Assembly: GCA_951799405.1 (NCBI GenBank)
Contig: OX637338.1
Coordinates: forward strand, 1,736,001 to 1,800,000
Direction: 5' to 3'
Origin: Agapetus fuscipes
Taxonomy: Eukaryota; Arthropoda; Insecta; Trichoptera; Glossosomatidae
Length of the DNA stretch: 64,000 nt
In this document: in pieces, positions 22,101 through 33,029 of the stretch
Layout of the letters: every line of letters starts with the position of its first letter
Numbering within the stretch: position 1 is the first letter of the stretch
Notes under the pieces: generated by a model
What the model was told of the DNA's origin: nothing
Seen by the model: the letters and a program-made list of their open reading frames with translations, nothing else
Database searches by the model: none
Position numbers and translations under genes: made by a program

Positions 22101-25100
22101 TGATAAAATAAGTTTCTCAGTAACAGTTTGACAGACATCCGTTTTTTCAATGGACTTAAATTTGTAAACACGTTAAATGTTAAATGACCATATTCCAGTT
22201 TAAATTCAAATACTTTTGATACATAATATGGGAGTAATATTAGTCGTGAGGAATAACACAAAAATCTCATGTCAGAAAAGATCCTACATTTCCAAACAAT
22301 TCCTCTATAAGCACGAAATGTGTAAAGAATTTACTTTCTTGTGTGTGTTGAGTATAGCTGCTTTGCCTTTGACATGATAAACACACAAAGTCCAGTTCTT
22401 AAAAAGTTAACGGTTCGTCTAATATCAGAGTAATAAATTTTAAATGTGCAGTTACTATTATTGTAAATATGTCAAACGACCGTAACTCCAACTTAAACCT
22501 AACACAAAGCCCAGCAACAAGTCTACATGTTCTCCCTCCTTTGACTCATGCCCTGTATATCCATCCCATCCGGAGCAACAAGTCTACAGTTCAGTGGCGA
22601 AGCGTGCCATACAAGCCGATTCCCATCGGCTTGCCTTTTAAAATGATGTATCAAAGTAGTTAAAAAATATAGGCACAAAGTAAAAAAAACACATTTAAAA
22701 CCAAAGAAACAATACGTATTTTTCCCCCCATTGAAACCATGCAGTCTACTTTATAATCATGGCTGCCTCATTTTAAACGGGAAACCGATGGAAACCGGCT
22801 TGTATGGCACCCTTCGCCACTGCCATCTGGAGAAACAAGTCTATAGTTATATTGATGCACATGTTTACCGATGGCCTCCAGGGAGGCTTCCTTCTTGATT
22901 TCCGTTGACTGCACATTGACCACATTGTCCACCAGCTGCGCAATGACATCCATCCACTGATGCTGCGGGAGTTCTGCGACTGCCACATACGCCACACACT
23001 GCGCGGCCGAGCTGGGCCGACAGTTCTCTGTTCCTATGGTCCCAAGAATCTGAAATGACAAAATACAGTATTGTTACTATGTATGGTTTTGATTATGGAT
23101 ACACGATAAAATTCTATTCAGGCATTGTTCAGTCATGAAATAATTGATACACCCTAACTCCTGACAACTTCCTGGAATACTCTCGTACATAGTGTCAAAT
23201 ATTTAATTAAAAAAAGGTACTTAGATGTAAGTAAAAAATTACAATAGAAGGAAATAATTGAATTTAGGTTAGATTTACGGTCATTATACATATTTATACA
23301 TCTATTTAATTAAATAAATTAAAAGAGTCGGATATTTTTACAAACTGTTACTTAGAGAATCTCAGTGTTCTCGACTTTTTGTTAGTTTCTCCTCCAACAT
23401 CATCCCCAATGTTACGGACAAACACTGAGGTCAGCTGCATCAAGAAGTAGCTGCCTGGACATCCCTGCAAGAAAGCCCCGCACTATTTTGGAGACAGAGC
23501 ATTCAAGGCGGCCGCTCCAATGACTTTGAATGCTATTCCTGCCTCACTGAGGGAACTGGATTTGGAGACTCTTCAAAAGACGTCTCAAGACGCACCTCTT
23601 CGTCCAATTATATGGACAAGCGCCCTTGCAATTACACACTGTCATAAAAGGCGCTATATAAATTTTGTACTTCATCATCATCATCTTTGCAACTTAGATT
23701 AGATTAGATAGATTGTAGTTTACATTTTTCTTGGTGTAGTAGCGCACATCCTCGGGCAGGCTGAGCCAGCGCTGCTGGTACTGCTGCTTGAGGAAGGGGT
23801 CCTTGGCCGTGAGGTGGTTCTTGAGCTGCAGGCCGGCCGCCATGCGCGCCACCTGGCTGTTGCCCCCCTGGAACAGGATCTCCGACAGCATCTTGATGAA
23901 GGTGCCCAGGTCTACGGCGGCCGCATGCTCCAAATACTTCTCCGCTGTTTCCAATTCATTTTTATCTGAAAAAAATCACAACATTTAAGTAGGTTATTTT
24001 CCGAGAAACAGGCAAAAAATAATCAGGAATCGAAACCACAATGTGTGCACCCCTGGCTTATGAAGAGCATGTACGAAAAAAATATGAAACGTCAAACAAA
24101 CAACCTAACGCTTATCCTGCCCTTGAGGAGCTAACTTGTCTAGACTTGTAATGCCGCGACTTTGGAACTCAGGCGGACGCCAGGCGGTTTGTAGTTTTCA
24201 AATTTATTATCTTTTCTCAAGCGTGTATGCGATACGGGATGTAGCAGAATGGTACACTCAAAGTTTGCGTATCGCGTACGTTCATATGCATAGGGTGGTT
24301 AATTACTTATATAATAAATGTTTATAAGAGAGATGCCACACAACTACTGCAGGTGGTGAATGTAGCTGTCACAAAAAAGGGACATCACCAGGCAGGGTTG
24401 CTACGGAAGTACCTAATGACTGTTTTGCTATTGACTGGTAAGGACTCTAGTTACCTAGACCTCTGACGTCACCCTGCCGAGAGAGGTCTCAAATAAAAGG
24501 CGTTAATCCAAATCCATTGGAAGACAGCTGCAGCAGAAAATGTTTGTAAAGCACCAAACAAAAGATATCAGCGGTATTCATTTCCATTCTGAACAGAGCT
24601 TTGACAGTCATTGGGATTCAAGAATCAATGCAAGATAAAAGGCTAGTTTACAAAATTGGAGGGAATTCGGCTAACCTCACCACTACAGCAACAATTTTAG
24701 TTTAGTCAATGAAATGTCCCCCAAAATAAGGTGACCAGGAAATCAATTATGTTTTAAGAAACAAAAGCAGCAAGATAAAAATAAATACAAAAAAGAAAAT
24801 TCCTTACGTCCATGACACGGTTTCAGGGAGTAGAAAGCTTAAAAACACGCACGATGCTTACACTTGAAGGAAATGAAGAGTGGGAAATGAGTTTTATCCA
24901 TGGACGATGCATGCTTTACTGTAATAACAATGGTAAGCGTAGGTTAGTAAGAAAGGAACGAACTATGCAGTCCCAAGATCCGAATTCGATATGTCAAACG
25001 CCATTTCGACCCAAAACCCGAAGCAGTGTGAAAGTGGACCATCAGCTTAGTGTGGTGAACGTTTTATGAAATCGAAGGAAGCATGGGATTAATTGAATAT

Positions 25101-25465
25101 CTAAAAATATGAATGTTTTCCAGAAAGATGTCGATCTGTCGATTCAGATGGGTTCATTGAAATAATAGATTTTGGAAGTAGCGGTACACAGTTTGGTAAA
25201 ATAAATACGGACTTGAAGGATTTTTTGAAACATATTGTGCAACAATGACAGATGCAGAAGTACGCAGATTAATTTGGGGACGGTTGTAAACGGCTAAGAT
25301 AGCAATAACATACAAGATTACGCCATGAGTCAGACATCGACATGTCCAACGGTCCCTCTTGTTATCGAAGTTTAGAGAGAATATAGTACATGCTACACGC
25401 TCCTTACCTGGTGATATTGTTTTTTCAAGTATTTCAATAAGTTGTAAGTTCGTTTCCGAGTGCAT
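19172..25465 (-). CDS. KPNB1: Importin subunit beta-1 (karyopherin beta 1), complete
   Basis: Six exons on the minus strand: 25408-25465, 23724-23965, 22869-23049, 21251-21510, 20979-21165, 19172-20895 (stop TGA 19172-19174). They join in phase to 2652 nt, 883 residues, close to the 876-884 usual for this protein. It is the HEAT-repeat nuclear import receptor that binds importin-alpha or cargo directly, docks on FG nucleoporins and releases cargo on RanGTP. Seen: [19 protein letters not shown] (exon 2), [17 protein letters not shown] (exon 3), [12 protein letters not shown] (exon 4), [14 protein letters not shown] and [11 protein letters not shown] (exon 5), then [23 protein letters not shown] and [13 protein letters not shown]. 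The acidic loop at residues 339-345 (QEDIDEW) is short. ATG 25465 opens [19 protein letters not shown]. The stop overlaps a donor-like GGTGAGTT. The Drosophila orthologue is Fs(2)Ket. Confidence 0.96.
21564..21862 (+). mobile_element. SINE S1, full length, in importin intron
   Basis: Head GACCAGTCCGTAGTCTAACA, B box GGGTTCAAATCCC, body GCTGGTTGAAAAATTCATA and GGTCTTGCTTGAAAATTGG, tail ACCAAATAAATCAACCTAAT then an ATT-rich run. It lies antisense to importin in its third intron. Confidence 0.85.
22465..22505 (-). repeat. Terminus of the 27.7-kb foldback family
   Basis: The reversed form of GGTTTAAGTTGGAGTTACGG plus TCGTTTGACA matches the left end of the element inserted at 27694-27918. A similar end (AGGTTAGATTTACGGTCATT) lies at 23272. 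Confidence 0.45.
22592..22822. mobile_element. hAT-like MITE
   Basis: Starts CAGTGGCGAAGCGTGCCATA and ends ATGGCACCCTTCGCCACTG. The arms also share CAAGCCG/CGGCTTG and a TTTTAAAATGA/TCATTTTAAA pair. The CAGTGGCG start is typical of hAT superfamily ends. Both flanks contain a GGAG(C/A)AACAAGTCTA(C/T)AGTT copy, which makes the true target duplication hard to define. It lies 47 bp from importin exon 3. Confidence 0.7.
23260..23384 (+). repeat. Diverged relative of the 27.7-kb foldback element
   Basis: AGGTTAGATTTACGGTCATT and GTCGGATATTTTTACAAACTG followed by CTCAGTGTTCTCGAC follow the order of landmarks of 27694-27918 but with heavy divergence. Confidence 0.35.
23385..23690 (+). pseudogene. 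LINE (CR1/L2-type) ORF2 C-terminus and tail
   Basis: Translates as [20 protein letters not shown] then, after a shift near 23575, [14 protein letters not shown] and a stop at the GCGCTATATAAA box, followed by a (CAT)n tail at 23671-23683. The pattern GDRAF-x-x-AAP-x-x-x-N-x-(I/L)P then LKTHLF is the hallmark of the C terminus of CR1/L2-type non-LTR retrotransposons. It has a frameshift and at least one stop, so it is dead. It lies in importin intron 2, antisense to the gene. Confidence 0.75.
24464..24471. promoter_or_regulatory. Consensus CRE (TGACGTCA) in importin intron 1
   Basis: An exact palindromic cAMP-response element core lies about 940 bp inside the gene from the first exon's donor. 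It is embedded in the small dispersed repeat that also occurs at 8455-8540, where the site is not conserved, so function is doubtful. Confidence 0.3.
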
Positions 25466-26260
25466 TATGTTGAATTTTGTGCAGCACTTTTTATTTTAAC
25501 CGACAACGAACACTTTAACGCCAGCCAGAGATCGGCGGTCATGAATACGGACTGGCCTGTTTCCGGTTTGACAATTTTAAAAATAAAAATACCTGCGTCA
25601 ATACTTGTCTTAAAAAAAATAGGTGTTTTCGGAAACAAAAAAATATAACTGAATTGTGTAACACAAATGATCGCAATAGTAAAGAAAACAGCACTTAATA
25701 TGTTATTTCAAAAGCCTTCATTTGACCGGATATAAAGAGTGGTATCTCCTCGGTGTGAGCTGTCTCTTTCTTTTTAGTACGCAGGAGCGACAGAGCGAAC
25801 GAGAAAGACGATTTAAAGTGACGGCCTTGAAGCCATGTACAACAACACTTAAAAAATAAATTAATATTGCCATTATAAAAAAAAAAACAAAAGAAATGAT
25901 GAAAAATATTATTTCCTTTGTTTTGAAAAATACCTAAGTTGTATTGAATAAAAATGATTTGATACAACAAGGTTTGAAAAGATAAATATTTAATATCACC
26001 TTTAGTCATGTCATTTGAAAAACTAGTCGCCTTTGGTTTTAGTTTTTCTTTGTCAGTGACTTCAAAGTTATGTACCTACTTATTGATATAAATAAAACTT
26101 TTATCTATATTGATGGCAATATGTGGGCAATATTATATTATTGATAACATGCTCTTTCCTAATTTGGATTTTTACGAAAATAAAAAAGCTCAATATAATA
26201 ATTTTAAAAGTACAATATAAAAATAATACATAATATTTTTGATTCGTCCATGAACTCCCA
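25466..26260. other. Importin 5' UTR/promoter region
   Basis: Upstream of the importin ATG. The first about 100 bp (GACAACGAACACTTTAACGCC to GGCGGTCATGAATACGG, plus-strand sense) is less AT-rich and is the likely 5' UTR/core promoter. No TATA box is obvious. Beyond about 25.6 kb it is AT-rich with nothing recognisable. Confidence 0.35.
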
Positions 26261-26419
26261 AAAACTTACCTATATGCCTTCTTCTTCTTTTATTACAATC
26301 CTAGGATTGGTTTGCAGCTCAGAGCAAATAAATAAATACTTAAGTAATTTGTGTTTTACGGCAATCTGAAAATTCATCTTTTTTGCTATATTTTCTCCCT
26401 CCCCAAATATTCTTTTTTT

Positions 26420-26868
26420 AAATTGAGCTCTGGATGAAATGAAAGAAGTATGCAAGGATCGAAAGAAATGGCGGTTGATTTGTAATGCTGGCGGTTAAAG
26501 CTGGGGCTTTTAATTTTTTTTTTAAATATGTTTTGTTGTTTTTTAATTTTTTACTGTTTAATTGTTTAGGGTTTATTTGTTTTATATATTTGAATGTATT
26601 AATTGCTTGTATTCCTTGACTGATAGGTTGGTATGCGGCTGACCACCCATACTGTAAAAAATGGTTCACTTTGACAATGTCACCCCTGCTTCAGGGAAGG
26701 TCGGCAAGAGTTGCAGGGCTTATGTTCATTTGAGATTGGGTGTTTTATATTGTAGGTCCACATGCGGCATGTGTAAGCGCGAAATTATGCATGTCTGCTT
26801 GTGGGAATGCATTTAATATGAATCTCAAATGATACATATCTTTGCAGCTTAGATTTAGATTTAGATTT
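26420..26868 (+). mobile_element. LINE 3' end: ORF2 C-terminus, 3' UTR and family C tail
   Basis: 26430-26500 translates [20 protein letters not shown] then GG and a stop, a LINE ORF2 C-terminus (compare KEVCQDRKKWRQ at 33.8 kb). An AT-rich stretch follows, then from 26612 a complete family C unit (TTCCTTGACTGATAGGTTGG to CTTTGCAGCTTAGATTTAGATTTAG). The same arrangement occurs at 46190-46595, so family C is the 3' terminus of this LINE. Confidence 0.75.
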
Positions 26869-27084
26869 TAGCTCCTCGTCAGACACAGCATACGCGCATA
26901 TGTATGAAGATTTGTTTATTTTGTTGATTTATCGGATGCCACGGGCCTTGAAGTAGTTTCCAATTTTCTCTCACCTCTACATATGTATGTACCTGCTTAC
27001 AAAAATAAAGTTCTGCTATTCCGTGATCTGTGGTTCTACCTATCTGCTGAAAAAAACTTCAAAACTCATCGCACTAAGGTCAGT

Positions 27085-28080
27085 CATCATCTTCTTCTTC
27101 CTTCTTCCTCATCCTTTCTCAGTTCACTCCTGCACATAGGCCTCCTCCAATCCTCTTCATTCCTGTCTATCGGCTGCTGTGTTCAGCCATCCTCTGCCTG
27201 CAGTTCCCTTGATGTCGTTCAGTCACCTCAGTTGGGGTCTCCCCGCTCCCCGCTTGGGCATCCTGGGCCGCCAATGGACGATCCTTTTCGGCCATCTGTC
27301 ATGCTCTTGCCTTGCGACGTGACCAGCCCAGCGCTACTTTAAGTAGGCCAATCGTTGTATGACACCAGTGCGTCTACGGATCTCTTGGTTTGGAACCCTG
27401 TCTCTGAGTCCGATTCCCAGCATCTTACTTTCAATGGATCTTCGACACGTCCTCAGTCTGTTGGTGCTATACTGAGTGAGCTCTTTTGTTTTCAAGCCAT
27501 AGGTGGATATTGGAAGCACGCATGACTTTCTTGCGTTTCAGGTTAACAATCATTTTCTTGTCATTGAGGATGTAGCTGTAGGTACCTATCCCAGATTCCC
27601 GAAAGCTGCCCACTTCAGTCCTATCCTCTTGGTAATTTTGGTTGATTGATTCTCTTTACCTAATTTTATATTGTGACCAAGATAAATGTAGTGAGGTTTA
27701 AGTTAGAATTACGGTCGTTAGACATTTTGACAATTATATTAATTTTAAAACTAAACAAATTTCAGAACTTAATTTAACTCGGATATTTACTCGGACGTTG
27801 GCTATGTCGCCGACGAAACGTCGAGAATGATGTAAGTTCTTTCTAAACGGTTCGTGAAATATCAGAGTTTAATTAAGTTTTGAAATTTGTTTAGTTTAAA
27901 ATTAATATAATTGTCAAAATAAATGTAGTGGTCTACAACTTCTAAGATTTCATTTTCAACAGAAATTTGAACCTTATCGGAGCTTAGGATTTTTGTTTTT
28001 TTGAGGTTCATTTTCAAGCATACCCTTGTCGACTCGTGCACAGTTAGGTCAGTAGGTAGTTGTCGAAAATAAAAACACAA
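27085..28080 (-). pseudogene. LINE reverse transcriptase C-terminal half, degenerate
   Basis: On the minus strand, in order: CLKMNLKKTKILSS (28.0 kb), EVVDHYIY then LGHNIKLGKENQS and RIGLKWAAFGNLG (27.6 kb), VLPISTYGLKTKELT and MLGIGLRDRVPNQEIRRRTG (27.5-27.4 kb), RWAGHVARQ, RWPKRIVHWRPRMPKRG (27.3-27.2 kb), and WLNTAADRQE with LEEAYVQE and stop (27124). These are the thumb and C-terminal motifs of a non-LTR retrotransposon reverse transcriptase. Several stops and frameshifts are present, plus a 225-bp insertion at 27694-27918. A GAAGAAGATGATGA-type tail on the minus strand ends it near 27085. Confidence 0.85.
27694..27918. mobile_element. Foldback element inserted in the LINE, 12-bp target duplication
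   Basis: ATAAATGTAGTG is present on both sides (27682-27693 and 27919-27930), and removing the insert restores the LINE frame around DHYIYLG. Inverted arms of about 53 bp lie at 27727-27780 and 27865-27917 (TTGACAATTATATTAATTTT against its complement). The centre carries GTTGGC-loop-GCCGAC-GAAACG (27790-27819), the same hairpin as in the Penelope-like remnant. Confidence 0.8.
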
Positions 28081-28321
28081 TTTAATTCATAATCAATATA
28101 TTATTATCATTATGTTTTCTCCAACCATGTCAGTAACTTATAATTTAACAGGATAAGCAGTTGTATGTGGCTATTTCAAATTAACAAAGGAAACATATTC
28201 GGACTAATTAAATTAACTGAGTCTACAATTGGCGATAGAATAAAAGTAATAATCTATAATCTTGAATTTGAGATAAACGGTAATAGGATTCTGAATGATA
28301 CGACAGATTTTCCATCTAGAT

Positions 28322-28804
28322 CAGGGGTCGGCAACCTTTTGTTGTAAAAGGGCCAAATATTTTACATGGGATTTAGTGCGGGCCGCACTTGGACAGTGGC
28401 GATCTAATGGTCAGCATTTCAGCAAATGCTGACTAGCACCCCCCCCCCCCCCACCCCCCTCCCCTGCCGCAGCCCGTGGGAATCTCTTGTGAGTCATGCA
28501 TCGTAAATATTAATCAATTGACGTGCGAACCACAAATGAAAATTACCCCCAAAGTCACTATTAATTCTACCCCCCAAAAAAAATCATATTGTAGAATTCC
28601 CGCCAATTCAATTTGGGAATCCCACGATTCTTTCAGGTTCTCATTCAATACGCTTACTTTTATAATTTTAAATTTCTTGATAACGCTTTTACTTTGTCAT
28701 TTACTGAAAATCGATTTGTAGTTTTCCGGCACGTGCGTTGCGGGCCGCACCAAGACGCCTCAAGGGCCGCATGCGGCCCGCGGGCCGCAGGTTGCCGACC
28801 CATG
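28322..28804. mobile_element. Nonautonomous hAT element with perfect 8-bp TSD
   Basis: Starts CAGGGGTCGGCAACC and ends GGTTGCCGACCCATG, near-perfect 15-bp terminal inverted repeats of the classic hAT type. It is flanked by identical ATCTAGAT at 28314-28321 and 28805-28812. The subterminal region is rich in GGGCCGCA repeats (CGGGCCGCACTTGG; AAGGGCCGCATGCGGCCCGC). It is 483 bp with no transposase. An internal C-rich run lies near 28440. Confidence 0.93.
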
Positions 28805-29113
28805 ATCTAGATGATATTTAAATGGATTTATTATACTCGTACATAGGCAAATGCTTTGAAAAGTGAATCGATTTAAGTGCATAGGTAGGTAGGTACCTAC
28901 TATCTTAAGATTTTTGTTGGTAATTTTTATTCTTACTTTTATTTATGAAAATTTGTATTAATTATTATGGATGGCTTTTGAAAATGGCTGTATTTAAAAG
29001 TAGGTACATTGGAATTTGTTTACACATTATGAAGAGTGGTATAGAACCAAAGACGGCAATCAACGGCTTTTTTGTTACAAATGATAAAAATATGCCATTG
29101 GAAACACATTTTT

Positions 29114-29312
29114 AAATAGATTTGTGAAGAGGAATGCAATTGCCCAAACTTTTTTGCCTGGCCAGTTGTCTTGCTTTGCCAGCTTATGTGCATGCAATGA
29201 CATCTGCTTAACCTGGGTTGAAGTTATTGTCGATAGGACAAGGCCGGGCTCGAACCAGCGTTTGCCAAATCCAGTGTCAACGCCTTATCCCTCGACCATC
29301 CCAGTGACATGG
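29114..29312 (-). mobile_element. SINE S3
   Basis: On the minus strand the head GGTCGAGGGATAAGGCGTTG has an A-box-like start and GCTGGTTCGAGCCC as B box. The body is GTCATTGCATGCACATAAGC, and the end is GCAATTGCATTCCTCTTCAC. It is the best-preserved S3 copy in the window. Confidence 0.75.
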
Positions 29313-29559
29313 TTTCATATTTTGTGTTTCCCAAAAATTCCAAGTTTGCCTCCTTTAGTTAAATACGACTTAATAATTAACCATAAAATGAACAGAAGGT
29401 AGCAAATTACAATAATAATATTTTTATGTAATCTTTAAATTGATATTCCCTACTCGGGATAACTTTCATTATAACTAGTTGTTTAACAAAGTGTGTTACA
29501 AAATACGTAAGTTTATCATTTTGAAAAACACCAAAAATCACTCATGGCCGGTGTTTTCA

Positions 29560-29790
29560 AAACTAGCATAGCGACACTATACTGAATGAAAAGGACGAAC
29601 CTCTGTCAATCGCGTGTGCAGTATTTTTATCAGTTTAAAGTCACACAAGCTAACGTTGAAAATACCGGGTCTAGAGTGTATTGTTACACAATTAGCTTAC
29701 ATATATGACTTTAAATTGAATAAAGAAAACTACGTACGCGACTTGCATAAGTTTGTCTTATTCATTCAGTATAAAGTCGGTAAGTTAAAT
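29560..29790. mobile_element. MITE/foldback with nested inverted repeats
   Basis: Outer pair: GACACTATACTGAATGAAAA against TTATTCATTCAGTATAAAGTC. Inner pair: TTTAAAGTCACACAAGCTAA against TTAGCTTACATATATGACTTTAAA. No coding capacity. Confidence 0.55.
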
Positions 29791-29951
29791 TGAAGTGGGT
29801 GTTTGAATAGAGTCTCATGAGACTGAAGACGGTAATCCTGGAACTATAGGAAATAAGATAAATAAATATTTATATGAAAATACAGAAAATGTCTTTCTCT
29901 GTGTTCCATAATTTATTTTATCCACAGATATTCCTAACAACGGTGCCACAC

Positions 29952-30179
29952 TTCCCGTTAGTGCTTGTTTATCTTATGTTCATCAGAGGTAATCTCAAAC
30001 GAGCAATGCTTGTATGTGTACTGGACCAATGTGTCTTATGTAAAATGGAATTGATTAAAAGAATTCTCACATTATCGTGTTTTACCTTTTTTCTTAGCTC
30101 ATGTTGTGATTCTTAAGACAATTTAATTGAAAGGTCATCACTGAATCAAATGGTAAAGAAGCCAATCAAGCACTGGGGA
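29952..30179 (+). mobile_element. Family F MITE (carries AAAGGTCA)
   Basis: Terminal inverted repeats CCCGTTAGTGCTTGTTTATC and CCAATCAAGCACTGGGG. The interior shares ACTGGACCAATGTGTCTTATG, CTCACATTATCGTG and TTTCTTAGCTCA with copies at 33.0, 49.2 and 54.3 kb. It contains AAAGGTCA at 30130-30137, an exact NR4A monomer site. Confidence 0.75.
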
Positions 30180-30276
30180 CGATGACAAGTCATTGAGAAA
30201 AATCAGTTTCTCTCAAACAATATCTCTCATAGACTGATTAAAACCTCTTTGAATTATGGCAGTTTATCGTAGGGTA

Positions 30277-30536
30277 TAATTCTGTGGTAAGATGGCTATA
30301 TGTGATATTTGACATTTTTTGCAATATTGAGTTATGGATACCGTTGGATTCGTCTCCGCGTGATCTATAAGATGGCAAAATTATATATGTGTAGAATTTA
30401 TAGGATTTGAGAAAAAAATAATTTAATAGGTACATTGAGGTTTGGATTTTTCACAGCAAACCAAACTTTAAAATTGCTCTCGTGTAAAATTTGCAAAATG
30501 TCACACATCATATATAGCCATCTTACCACAGAATTA
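30277..30536. mobile_element. Family E MITE with about 46-bp TIRs
   Basis: Left end TAATTCTGTGGTAAGATGGC continuing through TATATGTGATATTTGACATT; right end is its complement (AATGTCACACATCATATATAGCCATCTTACCACAGAATTA). 260 bp, non-coding. A second member with a LINE inside spans 33532-34044. Confidence 0.85.
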
Positions 30537-30544
30537 TTAAATCC

Positions 30545-32230
30545 ATAAGAACATATTTTTGACTTTACGCATCCTAGATCTGGGGATGCAAAAATGATTT
30601 ATTTCCATCATTTGTGAAAAATTCCTAGTTTGCCGTCTTTTGTTCAGTACGACTCTAATGCAAAACATGTTTTTCAATACTTATTTTCTTAAGCTTACGC
30701 ACAACATCAAAACATTCGTAAATAAAAGGTAACTGAATCATTTATTAATAAGTACTTACGTTATTTTTTTAAATACGCATACATTAAAGGTAGAAATTGG
30801 AACGAAAAAAATGTAAAAAATATCTTATATTTTGTATCATTACGTACTAGTAATAATTATATGTACAACAAACATTATAAAATAAGTCAATGAAAGCCTA
30901 AATAGTTACATTTTGATAAAGTTAGATGTAATAGTAAAAACTACTTAAATAGTATGATAATGTGCTATAAAAATATTAAATACAATAAAACTTATTCGTT
31001 ACTCTGGCTAGATTAAAATGTACAAAGATGGACACTCTTTTATTTCTTCAAAATATTGTGCCGCATAGATGATTAGAAAAAATATTTGTCGTAAATCTAA
31101 TGTTTTATTTTATTCTTAAAAGGTACGAATAGTTTCATTATTTACTAAAAACAATTATGTTTTCCCGATGAACAGGTAATATTTCCAACAGAGAGAAGGT
31201 GAATTTTAGGGAATCAAAAAAAAAAAAGGAAGAGATCCATTTAGTGCTTAAAAAATATTACTGATGTTATCGATACCCTCTATTATTTCAGGCCATAACA
31301 ACCATGAAAGTTAGACGGGTAGGCAAGTAACATAAGTGAGTAATGGAGAATCTAATCTAACATTTTTCTTCGCCCAGTAAATTGCTAAGCGCCCTTGGAG
31401 TGACATTGAGTTACGAAACGGCGCTGAAAAGGAAATCATCATAATCATCATCATCATCTAAGACGAATCTCCAGGATTTCTTTTTCGAAAAAAATAAAAT
31501 AACATTTTCAGTGTTTTAAAAAAAAAGTGAGATTGCCGCCTTCGTTTTTGTATGGCTTTATTATTTAACGAAACAGAAAAAAAAAATTTGGACAATGGAT
31601 ATTTTTTGTTTAATAAATTACTAATTTAATGAAGTAAGAAGCCTTCAACATATTTAATTAACGTCCTTTTTAAAGATTAATTAACGAAAACAAATATCTT
31701 TACGGTAGGTATGTTAGGTAATTTTTTACAACAGTTGTAGTCAAAATTTGCCTACACAATACGTCATCAATGGTCTTGATGCATTTAAAATAAAAGTATT
31801 AATTTTTATTTTTGTAGTTTTTTGGCGGACGGTAACCATGAAAATACTAAAAATTAATTAAACATCTTTTTTCTCTTACAATACAGCATTTTAATACTTG
31901 AATCATGGTGACACGACTTTTTTCATGTCTCACTTACTTTCATCATAAAATTATAGTAAATAATTATGCTATAAGCTTATTTAGTAGTATTTTTACCATA
32001 AGCTTATCACTTACTTAGGATATTCATTTTCATTTAAATTCTTACGCTAAGAGATACTTAAAAAAAATTGTAGACAGGATAATATATTAAATACACAAAA
32101 AGATCCTATTTGTATTGAATTTATGCTGATATCGACAAAATTGTTTTAAATTTGAAAAAAAAAAGTTTAAAAAAGGGTACGTATTTTTTGTTTTAAATCT
32201 GTAATTTATAATATAAGTTGAAAATATATA
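30545..32230. other. Intergenic AT-rich DNA, no gene
   Basis: Long AT-rich stretch with homopolymer runs and no open frame of note. The only landmark is a LINE-tail-like segment at 31378-31460 (GCGCCCTTGGAGTGACATTG, GAAACGGCGCTGAAAAGG, then a CAT-rich run). Confidence 0.5.
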
Positions 32231-32490
32231 AGACATTTAAGATTCATAATACATGAGTTCTCATAAGCCGACATGACACATGCCACATGTGTAAGATTCA
32301 TAATACATGAGTTCTCATAAGCCGACATGACACATGCTACATGTGTACCTACTTGCAAATCTAAATCTCAAATTAACGTAAGCCCCGCAGCTCTTGCCGA
32401 CCTTCCCTGAAACAGGGGTGGCATTGGCAAAAGTTAACCATTTTTTACAATTTGAGTGGTCAGCCTCATACCAACCAATTAGTTAAGGAA
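32231..32490 (-). repeat. Family C repeat with internal 54-bp tandem duplication
   Basis: Minus-strand copy ending GGTCAGCCTCATACCAACCA. Near its 3' part, AAGATTCATAATACATGAGT and the next 34 bp occur twice in tandem (32239-32292 and 32293-32346), differing by one base seen. Confidence 0.75.
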
Positions 32491-32569
32491 ATAAATAAAA
32501 AAATTAAATCATCTTTTGATTTGATGCTTCGAGCTGAATTAATTTCAGACTTCATAATATTCCTGGACT

Positions 32570-32776
32570 TATAGGTTGGTATGAGGCTGACCACTCATAC
32601 TCTAAAAATTGGTTCACTTTGCCAATATAGCCCCTTTTTTCAGGAAAAGGTGGCAAGAGTTGCAGGGCTCATTTGAGGCTTGTATTTTTATTTTAAAAGT
32701 GCACTTGCAGCATCTGTACATTGTAAACATATTATCTGAATCTTAAATGTTTTACATATCTTTGCAACTTAGATCA
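32570..32776 (+). repeat. Family C repeat
   Basis: Runs from TCCTGGACTTATAGGTTGGT to ATCTTTGCAACTTAGATCAA. It lies head to head with 32231-32490. Confidence 0.7.
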
Positions 32777-33029
32777 ACGATAGATTACAGATAGATATTT
32801 TAATTTCATTTGTGTTGATACACCTGGTGAAACAAGTAAAGAAATTCAGAAATTATTTATAAATATTAGGCTTTATAAACAATTTTGTAAATGATGTATT
32901 TTTATCAAAGTATTTATTTCCAAATTTAAAAAAAATCCTACACATTCGATGCTGGTAGATATACATATTATTTAAACTTCGAGTTAATCGATGAAAAGCT
33001 TTCAAATCCTTTCCCGCGTTTTTCATTCC

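Noticed and set aside
26860..26875. TTAGATT/GATTA short tandem repeats as telomere-like sequence
   Set aside because: They are the 3' tails of family C copies, a few units long, and not the TTAGG telomere repeat of insects.
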